Of a stretch of DNA of 64,000 bases, positions 51,551 through 58,722 are shown piece after piece. The stretch comes from Rhodohalobacter sp. SW132 (GTDB taxonomy: Bacteria; Bacteroidota; Rhodothermia; Balneolales; Balneolaceae): positions 184,997 through 248,996 of the forward strand of contig NZ_QUOK01000009.1 of assembly GCF_003390325.1 (NCBI RefSeq). The letters run 5' to 3'. A program made the position numbers and the translations under genes. The notes under the pieces are model-generated. The model saw only the letters and a program-made list of their open reading frames with translations, did no database searches and was not told the DNA's origin. Numbering within the stretch: position 1 is the stretch's first letter; each line of letters opens with the position of its first letter.

Positions 51551-52774
51551 TTAATCTATGGCATCCCGGCGATAATGATGCATGGCACGCCAGAAGGCAA
51601 TCGTACTTCCGATGCTGCAAACCATCATTACCGAAAAAAGTGATTGAGATGCGCCGTAAGGGCCGGTAAAAACCGAATCCATCAGCCATCCGGCAAACGG
51701 GGGACCGAGACCAAATCCAACAATACTGATCACAAACAGGTAAACTCCTCCGGCGAGAGCACGCTGTTCAGAGGGCACAAGAAACTGCATCAGCGCAGCT
51801 CCAACGCCATTGTAGGATGAAGAAAACAGAACGCCGATTCCCAACATCCAGTAGGCCATTTGGGCTTCTGAATGAAAAAGCCCCCAGGCATAAAACGGCA
51901 ACCCGCCAAGTGCTGCAACAGTACCGAGAAGAAATCGTCTCGAGGGATCTTTTTTGGCAATTTTATCGGCCACTCTGCCGGATAGAATCACCGTAAGGGA
52001 TACACCAAACAGAAACCAGCCGTATTGCGGCGTAAGGTCCGGCCGCTGAAATACGTCGTTAAATATTGTGCCGGCAAATGCCAGAACCGTATACCCGGTA
52101 CAGGCAAGCATTGAAAAACCAATCAGGTGATATTGAACGGTTTTTTTTGAAATCAATCTCTTGATATCCTGTACCATCACCTGACTGGGAGTGTGACGCA
52201 CAATTTGCCGGTCGGGTTCCGGTACAATCCAAAGCACAAATGGTACCAAAACAAGCCCGGGAATGCCTACAGCTATCAACGCGATCTGCCAGTCATATGC
52301 GGCCGCGATTGTTCCACCGGCAAGAAATGAGAGCCCAATCCCCATAAAAATTCCGCTCGCATATAAAGAGAATATCGTTGCCCGTTTTTCAGGCGGAAAC
52401 ATATCGGCCAATAGAGAATAAACGGCCGGGCTTAGTGTTGCCTGACTTAGGCCTACCAAAATACGTGCAGTCACTAAAAAAGAGAACGAGGTGGCAAACC
52501 CGCTTAAAGCGGTCATCACACTCCAAACCAGCAAGCCCGCGGCAATCATCCATCGCCGTGAAATTCGGTCAGCCAAACGCCCCATCGGAATACCGGCAAC
52601 AGCATAAATCACGGAAAATGCCGTGCCATACAGAAATCCAACCTGCAGGTTTCCAAGCTGAAACGCCTCGCGGATATCCACTCCCAGGACAGCCACAATT
52701 TGCCGGGTAAAAAAACTGTTAATATAAACCAGTGTCAGCACGAAAAGCGCGCTGTAGATGAGCTTTTTTTTCAT
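51551..52774 (-). CDS. Major facilitator superfamily transporter
   Basis: The 407-residue product has 12 predicted membrane segments and the MFS loop motif (GRLADRISRRWMIAAG near residue 70). Further motifs are RILVGLSQATLSPAVYSLLADMFPPEKRATIFSLY in two parts and GRVADKIAKKDPSRR between helices 8 and 9. The first helix FVLTLVYINSFFTRQIVAVL resembles spinster-like and sugar-phosphate-type MFS permeases, but the substrate is not identifiable. It lies near the DUF368 gene on the same strand, separated by 68 bp. Confidence 0.85.
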   Translation of the reverse strand: MKKKLIYSALFVLTLVYINSFFTRQIVAVLGVDIREAFQLGNLQVGFLYGTAFSVIYAVAGIPMGRLADRISRRWMIAAGLLVWSVMTALSGFATSFSFLVTARILVGLSQATLSPAVYSLLADMFPPEKRATIFSLYASGIFMGIGLSFLAGGTIAAAYDWQIALIAVGIPGLVLVPFVLWIVPEPDRQIVRHTPSQVMVQDIKRLISKKTVQYHLIGFSMLACTGYTVLAFAGTIFNDVFQRPDLTPQYGWFLFGVSLTVILSGRVADKIAKKDPSRRFLLGTVAALGGLPFYAWGLFHSEAQMAYWMLGIGVLFSSSYNGVGAALMQFLVPSEQRALAGGVYLFVISIVGFGLGPPFAGWLMDSVFTGPYGASQSLFSVMMVCSIGSTIAFWRAMHHYRRDAID

Positions 52775-52887
52775 GGCACGAAAGATAGAAAAAATTGCTC
52801 TCTATATCGCCCGATTCTATTTTCAAACGATTCGAATACCATTTACCTTTTGCATGTTCACCTAATCAATAACTGAACAGATTTTTT

Positions 52888-53580
52888 ATGGCGAAATCGA
52901 AACTTCCCCGGAAGACAAAAGAACAGGTCAGCCGGGCAGAAGAACTGCTTGAAGAACTTTACGAACACTACCCCAATCCACATTGCGAACTGAATCACAG
53001 AAATCCATTTGAGCTGCTGATCGCTACGATATTGAGCGCGCAGTGTACGGATGTTCGGGTCAACAAAGTTACACCGGCCCTGTTTGAAGCGTATCCCACA
53101 CCCGAAACCATGGCTGAAGCACCACTCGAAGATCTTGAAGAACTGGTACGAACAACCGGGTTTTATCGAAATAAAGCAAAATCACTCAAAGAATCTTCCC
53201 AAACCATTGTGGAAGATTTTGACGGAGAAGTACCTCAAACCATGAAAGAGCTTCTGACCCTGCGGGGTGCCGCTCGCAAAACCGCGAATGTGGTACTCGG
53301 AAACGCATTCAACAAAAACTTGGGTGTAGTCGTTGATACCCACGTCAAACGGCTGTCTAACCGGTTTGGGCTTACACGTGAGAAAAAGAATACAAATAAG
53401 ATTGAAAAACACCTGATGGCACTTTTCCCCAGGGAAAGCTGGACCGATCTTTCCCATCTGTTGATTCACCACGGCCGAAATGCGTGTAAAGCGCGTATCA
53501 GTGAGCCGCCGGATCATCCGATCTGTATCAAGTATGGAAAAAAATGTGAATGCTGGAAAATGAGAGGACAGAAATCGTGA
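52888..53580 (+). CDS. nth: Endonuclease III-like DNA glycosylase/lyase
   Basis: The 230-residue product is an endonuclease III homologue (base-excision repair of oxidised pyrimidines). The domain is intact: PFELLIATILSAQCTDVRVNKVTPALF, the helix-hairpin-helix with the catalytic Lys (TLRGAARKTANVVLG; usually LPGVGRKTANV), and the catalytic Asp (VVVDTHVKRLSNR). The last part has four cysteines for a possible iron-sulfur cluster, spaced C-x12-C-x6-C-x1-C, unlike the usual C-x6-C-x2-C-x5-C. The hairpin has RGAA where PGVG is expected. It overlaps the next gene by 4 bases if that gene starts at 53577. Confidence 0.9.
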   Translation: MAKSKLPRKTKEQVSRAEELLEELYEHYPNPHCELNHRNPFELLIATILSAQCTDVRVNKVTPALFEAYPTPETMAEAPLEDLEELVRTTGFYRNKAKSLKESSQTIVEDFDGEVPQTMKELLTLRGAARKTANVVLGNAFNKNLGVVVDTHVKRLSNRFGLTREKKNTNKIEKHLMALFPRESWTDLSHLLIHHGRNACKARISEPPDHPICIKYGKKCECWKMRGQKS

Positions 53581-54812
53581 ACAATAAACTTTTTAACTCT
53601 CTTTCTGCGCCAATCCCGCCGGTCAGGCGTGATATTCAGATCATTCCGGTTTCGGACGATGGCCGTGATCTCCTGATTTTTTACGATCCCATAAAAATTG
53701 CGGAGTCCGGCTTCGCGCTCGACAGCTCTGTTGAGCCGATACTTTCTCTGATAGACGGACAAAAATCGATCACTCAAATGCAGCCTTTTTTCCGGAACGG
53801 GATTTCACCTGATAAGCTTCTCGAATTCGTACAGATGCTGGATAATCAAAAACTTCTGGAGAGCCCTTATTTTCAGCACTATTCAGGATGGATAGAAGAG
53901 CAGTTTGAAAATTCTGATATTCGCCAGCCTGCACTCGTACAAACCAGTTATCCGGCTGAAATCGCTGAGCTGAAAGCATTTATGGACTCTTTGATGGATG
54001 AGGCAGGATCATCCCATGCAGATAATCCGGTTAAGGAAGCAAAAGCACTTTATGCGCCGCATATTGATCTGAGAGTGGGATCAAAACAGTACGCTGAAGC
54101 TTTCTCTGCTTTGAAAAGTCTGAGACCCAAGCGAGTTGTGATCCTGGCCACTTCACACTATAGTGGTTATCATCCCGAAATTTATGATGGAAATCCGTTC
54201 ATCGGTTCAAGAAAAGATTACCTGCTTCCGGGTACAAGATTTGAGACCGATCTTGCGTACATCGAAAAACTTGAGGAGACAGCAAAGTCGGCAGGATTCA
54301 CACTGCATGACCGTGCTCACAGAATCGAACACAGTATCGAAACCCATCTGCTGTTTATTCATCACATCTGGCAGCACGATTTCAAAATTGTGCCTATCCT
54401 GGTTGGCGGTCTGGACGAACTATTCTACAAAGAAGATGGTGATCTTGGCCAAAAAGTAAGCGCGTTCACGGAGACGCTACAGCAGGCTGATGATGAGGAT
54501 ACATTTTATCTCATTAGCGGGGATTTATCCCACGTTGGCAGAAAGTTCGGAGACCAGGTCCAGGCCTCCATTATGCGACCCGATGTTGAAGAGTTTGATG
54601 AATCATTCCTTTCAGCCGCCGTTCAGGGAGATAATCAAATCATGCTGCAGACCGTTGCTGAAGAGTTTGATGCGTACAGAGTTTGCGGTTTCCCTCCGCT
54701 ATATACGTTTCTGAAAGCATTTCCCGGCTTGAACGGAAAAAAAATAAACTACAATTGGTGGGATGAGACAGAGCGGGAAAGTGCCGTATCGTTTGGATCT
54801 GTGATCTACTGA
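53577..54812 (+). CDS. MEMO-family protein (AmmeMemoRadiSam protein B-like) with PqqD-like N-terminal domain
   Basis: The 411-residue product carries a MEMO domain from about 140 to the end: LYAPHIDLRVGSKQYAEAF, ATSHYSGYHPEIY, IEHSIETHLLFIHHI, ISGDLSHVGRKFGDQ and YRVCGFPPLY. The histidines and cysteine correspond to the iron or copper ligands known for human MEMO1. The first 100 or so residues have a winged-helix feel (VEPILSLIDGQKSITQM, SPDKLLEFVQMLDNQKLL), similar to PqqD-like peptide-binding modules. The GTG at 53577 overlaps the nth stop (GTGA); an ATG at 53550 is the alternative. No AMMECR1 or radical-SAM gene lies nearby. Confidence 0.8.
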   Translation: MNNKLFNSLSAPIPPVRRDIQIIPVSDDGRDLLIFYDPIKIAESGFALDSSVEPILSLIDGQKSITQMQPFFRNGISPDKLLEFVQMLDNQKLLESPYFQHYSGWIEEQFENSDIRQPALVQTSYPAEIAELKAFMDSLMDEAGSSHADNPVKEAKALYAPHIDLRVGSKQYAEAFSALKSLRPKRVVILATSHYSGYHPEIYDGNPFIGSRKDYLLPGTRFETDLAYIEKLEETAKSAGFTLHDRAHRIEHSIETHLLFIHHIWQHDFKIVPILVGGLDELFYKEDGDLGQKVSAFTETLQQADDEDTFYLISGDLSHVGRKFGDQVQASIMRPDVEEFDESFLSAAVQGDNQIMLQTVAEEFDAYRVCGFPPLYTFLKAFPGLNGKKINYNWWDETERESAVSFGSVIY

Positions 54813-54821
54813 GCCTGATTT

Positions 54822-55259
54822 TCAGGTTGTAACCATTTTATCCTCTTTCTCTGTGAGATATAGCGCAAATAGCGTTACACCAAAATAGAAAAAAGTGTTG
54901 GCCGTACCCTGAAATTCACCCGTTAACCTGAGCCCGTACGCGAGGATTACAAAAATAAAAAGGCAAAGGATCAGGCTGAGTTTCAAAAAGTATTTCGTAT
55001 TACCCCGAATCCATTCCAGCCGAAAAAAGCTGATCAGGGCAAGGAAGAAAGCTGCTGCCTCCGTCACGGCTATAGTGTAATAGGGAATGAATAGTCCGCC
55101 TGGCAGAGAGCCAAGCCAGGTATCGCCAAACTGGTTGATAAAATTTTCAGGAATTCCCGGAGGGAACCATTTGGCAACTGCCGCCAATCCAAATGTTGCC
55201 ATAATAAGCAGCTGAATTGCAAGAAATTTCAGGCCGTCTGTAGAGAACTGATTTTTCAT
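54822..55259 (-). CDS. Four-helix membrane protein, unknown (DoxX-like outline)
   Basis: The 145-residue product has four hydrophobic segments (FLAIQLLIMATFGLAAVAKW, YYTIAVTEAAAFFLALISFF, LSLILCLFIFVILAYGL and FFYFGVTLFALYL). AVAKWFPPGIPENFINQFGDTW after the first helix is reminiscent of DoxX-type small membrane proteins. Convergent with the MEMO gene, 9 bases from its stop, so the two mRNAs must share a very compact terminator or overlap. No clear function. Confidence 0.6.
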   Translation of the reverse strand: MKNQFSTDGLKFLAIQLLIMATFGLAAVAKWFPPGIPENFINQFGDTWLGSLPGGLFIPYYTIAVTEAAAFFLALISFFRLEWIRGNTKYFLKLSLILCLFIFVILAYGLRLTGEFQGTANTFFYFGVTLFALYLTEKEDKMVTT

Positions 55260-55341
55260 AATGGGTGATAATTGATAAAATTATTTACCCCATCAAACCG
55301 GATAAATGGTTTCAGAGTTCTCACTCCTTACAATCCAATTA

Positions 55342-56067
55342 TTACAGTCTGCCCGTCACGCTTTGAATTTTCAGCGCCCAAACTCTCCAGATCGCTTCCC
55401 GAACAATAGATTTGGACATTTTTGAAACCCCTTCTTCCCTCTCCCTGAAAATAATCGAAACTTCTTTGAGCCTGAAACCCGCCTTCCATGCACGGTAGTG
55501 AATCTCAATCTGAAAAGCGTAACCGTTGGATTTAATTTTCTTCAGGTCAATACTTTCGAGCACTTTCCGGTGAATACACTTAAAGCCTGCTGTAGTATCC
55601 TTCACCGGGAGTCCGGTGATTGATCTCGCGTATAGATTTGCAGCAAATGAGAGGATTAACCGGCTGAGCGGCCAGTTAACGATACTGATTCCCTTTGAAT
55701 ATCGCGACCCGATTGCAACGTCCGCCTCTCCCGATTCAACCGGGTCAATCAGCCTTGGCAGATCATCCGGGTTGTGGGAAAAGTCAGCATCCATCTCACA
55801 GATATATTCGTATCCATTTTCAAGCGCATACCGGAATCCGGCAACATAAGCCGTTCCCAGACCGAGTTTACCTTCTCTCTCAATCAGGTGAATATGTTTC
55901 GGATATTGATTCTGCTGCTCTTTCACAATATTCGCCGTGCCGTCAGGTGACCCATCATCTACAATCAGCAGATGAACTTCACGTTCCAGATCCAATACCC
56001 GGCGAATCACCTTTGCGATGTTGTGGGCTTCGTTATAGGTCGGTATAATTACGATTGCACTGCGCAT
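55342..56067 (-). CDS. Polyprenyl-phosphate mannosyltransferase-like GT2 glycosyltransferase
   Basis: The 241-residue product resembles dolichol/polyprenol-phosphate mannose synthases: AIVIIPTYNEAHNIAKVI, LLIVDDGSPDGTANIV, REGKLGLGTAYVAGFRYAL, EMDADFSHNPDDLPRL, AIGSRYSKG and DTTAGFKCIHRKVLES. DAD is the metal-binding motif. It has no C-terminal membrane segments, as in the shorter catalytic forms. It probably makes a lipid-linked sugar donor for protein or surface glycan glycosylation. The gene sits 3 bp after the initiating transferase gene, so it is surely in one operon. Confidence 0.9.
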   Translation of the reverse strand: MRSAIVIIPTYNEAHNIAKVIRRVLDLEREVHLLIVDDGSPDGTANIVKEQQNQYPKHIHLIEREGKLGLGTAYVAGFRYALENGYEYICEMDADFSHNPDDLPRLIDPVESGEADVAIGSRYSKGISIVNWPLSRLILSFAANLYARSITGLPVKDTTAGFKCIHRKVLESIDLKKIKSNGYAFQIEIHYRAWKAGFRLKEVSIIFREREEGVSKMSKSIVREAIWRVWALKIQSVTGRL

Positions 56068-56070
56068 ACG

Positions 56071-57480
56071 TTACTGGCCTTTGGCTCTTACCATCGAAAA
56101 AACGGTGTTAATCAAGATTTTAAAATCCATCCGAAGCGACATGTTTTCTACGTAAAACAGGTCATATTTAGTTTTTTCTTTCACATCGTCCAGGGAGCTG
56201 TCGTACTTCCATTTTACCTGCGCCCACCCGGTAATGCCAGGCCGAACTCTCAGTCTTCGGGTATACATTGGAATCTCATTTTTGAATTGTTCCACAAAAT
56301 AGGGGCGTTCGGGGCGTGGCCCAACCAGGCTCATTTCTCCTTTCAGAACGTTGTAAAACTGTGGAATTTCATCCAGGCGTGTTTTCCGAAGCCAGGCTCC
56401 AATTTTTGTTACCCGCGGATCGTTTTCTGCAGCCCAGGTCGGCCCGGTTTCGGCTTCTGCATCATTCCGCATAGTCCTGAATTTATACATGGTAAAAATC
56501 TTCCCTTTTTTGCCCACACGTTTTTGGCTGTAGATAGCCGGGCCAGGTGAATCTCGTTTAATCACAACAGAGATAACAGCTATAGCGGGAAGCATCAAAA
56601 TCAAAACAGATAGTGAGATCGATAAATCCATAATCCGCTTGACAGCCTTTTCCCAAAACGGCATCAGGTCGGGTGAGATTTCGATCAGTGGCAGACCAAA
56701 AATCTGGTTGGTTTTATTCAAACCACTAACCAGCTGATAAAAGTCGGGGAGGAGCTTCAGCGTTATATCCGGATTATTCACACGGCTGAGTATTTTGATG
56801 AGATCATCCCTTTTTTCGGGTTCAAGAGCTACAATCAGATCCTGAATTTCCATCCGGTTGATAAGTTCATCAATCTCTTCAAGATCCCCCATAATTTCTT
56901 CTTTGTCTACATGAATCATCTGACCGTTCCTCCCATTTGGAACGTTCACAAATCCAACGACCTGCATACCCAGCGCTTTATTTCTTGTGAGATCATCAAA
57001 AGCAGAAAGTGCATTCTTTCCGGTTCCGATTATCAAAGCCCGGTGCAACCCCTTTCCGCGCATCGCATAAAACCGCTGAATACTGCGAACAACAAACCGG
57101 TTCACAGTAATCACTCCCCCAACAAGCAGTGCGTAGGATGTTACACTTGAAAAAGCATCAACGATGTGCAAATTTCCATCAAATGTTGCATAAAAATACA
57201 AAATGAGGGTTCCGATTACCGTTGCTTTGGCTACTTTCAGAAACTCATCAAACCGGGATATCAGGTATAATTTTTTATAGAGCCCCATAAATGAGAATAT
57301 CAGCAGCCAATACCCGGTGTGAATCGCTCCAAGAACAACCAGTGAAACATTCTCCCGGTCTGCAATGTTGATTGTTAAATCCGGATTCAACACGGTAAAA
57401 ATATACCACGACATACAGAGCACGAGTCCATCCAGAAGAGCGGTAAAAAGTGTTTCGCGATTTCGATTTAAAGCAGGCAA
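56071..57480 (-). CDS. Polyprenyl-phosphate sugar-1-phosphate transferase (WcaJ-type)
   Basis: The 469-residue product has N-terminal membrane segments (about 10-110), a Rossmann-like domain at about 135-250 (HRALIIGTGKNALSAFDD) and a C-terminal bacterial sugar transferase domain. The catalytic region is intact: KRIMDLSISLSVLILMLP, QKRVGKKGKIFTMYKFRTM, LRKTRLDEIPQFYNVLKGEMSLVGPRPERP and RPGITGWAQVKWKYD. It should transfer a sugar phosphate (commonly glucose-1-phosphate) to undecaprenyl phosphate to start a capsular or O-antigen-like repeat unit. It faces the divergently transcribed tgt, with 87 bp between. Confidence 0.94.
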   Translation of the reverse strand: MPALNRNRETLFTALLDGLVLCMSWYIFTVLNPDLTINIADRENVSLVVLGAIHTGYWLLIFSFMGLYKKLYLISRFDEFLKVAKATVIGTLILYFYATFDGNLHIVDAFSSVTSYALLVGGVITVNRFVVRSIQRFYAMRGKGLHRALIIGTGKNALSAFDDLTRNKALGMQVVGFVNVPNGRNGQMIHVDKEEIMGDLEEIDELINRMEIQDLIVALEPEKRDDLIKILSRVNNPDITLKLLPDFYQLVSGLNKTNQIFGLPLIEISPDLMPFWEKAVKRIMDLSISLSVLILMLPAIAVISVVIKRDSPGPAIYSQKRVGKKGKIFTMYKFRTMRNDAEAETGPTWAAENDPRVTKIGAWLRKTRLDEIPQFYNVLKGEMSLVGPRPERPYFVEQFKNEIPMYTRRLRVRPGITGWAQVKWKYDSSLDDVKEKTKYDLFYVENMSLRMDFKILINTVFSMVRAKGQ

Positions 57481-57540
57481 AGGGTTATCTTCAATTCCGT
57501 TGAAATTGTCAGAACTCGTTCAGCCTGACAATATAAAAGG

Positions 57541-57548
57541 TAATTTTG
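57541..57548 (+). promoter_or_regulatory. Candidate -7 promoter box for tgt
   Basis: TAATTTTG matches the Bacteroidota -7 consensus TAnnTTTG exactly and lies 20 bases before the tgt start codon. No good -33 TTG box at the proper spacing is visible, so this is tentative. Confidence 0.3.
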
Positions 57549-57567
57549 GTATTAAACACACATATTC

Positions 57568-58695
57568 TTGTTCAAATTAGAGAAAACTTCGTCATCGTCA
57601 AAAGCCCGTACTGGAATTTTAAAAACCGATCACGGTTCTATAAAAACCCCCATCTTTATGCCGGTTGGAACTGTGGGCAGTGTAAAGGCCGTGAACCAGG
57701 ATGATCTTGCTGATAAAGTGAAAGCTCAAATTATCCTGGGTAATACCTATCATTTGTACCTGAGACCGGGAAATGAAATTATGGAGAATGCCGGCGGATT
57801 ACATTCGTTCATGCGCTGGGATCGTCCGATTTTAACCGATTCAGGTGGATACCAAATTTTCTCTCTCTCTGATAACCGAAAACTGGAAGAAGAAGGGGCA
57901 ACTTTCAAAAGTCATCTTGACGGCTCCAAGCATCTTTTTACCCCCGAAAATGTTGTAGAAACTCAGCGCGTACTCGGTTCAGATATCATCATGATATTGG
58001 ATGAGTGCCCGCCCTATCCCGCAGAAAAAAGCTACGTACATGAGTCCATGGGGCTTACGCATCGCTGGGCAAAACGCGGCCGTGAGGCTTTCCTGACTTC
58101 AAAACCAAAATATGGGCACTCCCAGGCACAGTTTGGTATTGTGCAGGGAGGAACATTTAAAGATCTCAGAAAAGAGTCCTCTGAATATATGGCTTCACTC
58201 AATTTTGAAGGACTGGCCATAGGCGGGCTCAGTGTGGGTGAACCGAATGAACTGATGTATGAAATTACCGATTTTAACACCGAACATCTGCCCGAAGAGA
58301 AGCCCCGTTACCTGATGGGAGTGGGAACACCGGCAAACCTGCTGCAGTGTGTGGCCCGTGGTGTGGACATGTTTGATTGTGTGATGCCAACCCGAAATGC
58401 CCGTAACGGAATGATTTTTACCCGGTATGGAAAGATCAACCTCCGAAATGCAAAGTGGAAACATCATCATCAGCCGCTGGATACCGATTTCCCGAGTGAT
58501 CTTTGCAGTAAATATAAAATGAGCTATCTGCATCACCTGTTTAAAGCCAATGAACTTCTTGGTCTGGAGCTCGCATCCAAACAGAACCTGACGTTTTATC
58601 TCTGGCTGATGAGCGAAGCCAGGAGTAGAATTGAAGATGATACATTTTCGGATTGGTACCCTGGAATGTCGGAAACTGTTGACAAAAAGATTTAA
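57568..58695 (+). CDS. tgt: Queuine/preQ1 tRNA-ribosyltransferase
   Basis: The 375-residue product starts with TTG at 57568 (then FKLEKTSSSSKARTG). It replaces G34 in the anticodon of certain tRNAs with preQ1. The family motifs are present: TPIFMPVGTVGSVKAV, ILGNTYHLYLRPG, the Asp in LTDSGGYQIFSL, IVQGG, AIGGLSVGEP and the nucleophile Asp in FDCVMPTRNARNGMIF. The zinc-binding tail has only one of the usual four ligands: Cys1 and Cys2 are Phe and Ser, the third Cys remains (DLCSK), and the His is Gln (KQN). It is divergent from the WcaJ-type gene. Confidence 0.95.
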   Translation: MFKLEKTSSSSKARTGILKTDHGSIKTPIFMPVGTVGSVKAVNQDDLADKVKAQIILGNTYHLYLRPGNEIMENAGGLHSFMRWDRPILTDSGGYQIFSLSDNRKLEEEGATFKSHLDGSKHLFTPENVVETQRVLGSDIIMILDECPPYPAEKSYVHESMGLTHRWAKRGREAFLTSKPKYGHSQAQFGIVQGGTFKDLRKESSEYMASLNFEGLAIGGLSVGEPNELMYEITDFNTEHLPEEKPRYLMGVGTPANLLQCVARGVDMFDCVMPTRNARNGMIFTRYGKINLRNAKWKHHHQPLDTDFPSDLCSKYKMSYLHHLFKANELLGLELASKQNLTFYLWLMSEARSRIEDDTFSDWYPGMSETVDKKI

Positions 58696-58722
58696 AACAG
58701 GACAGGTTCCCTGTGTACCTGA

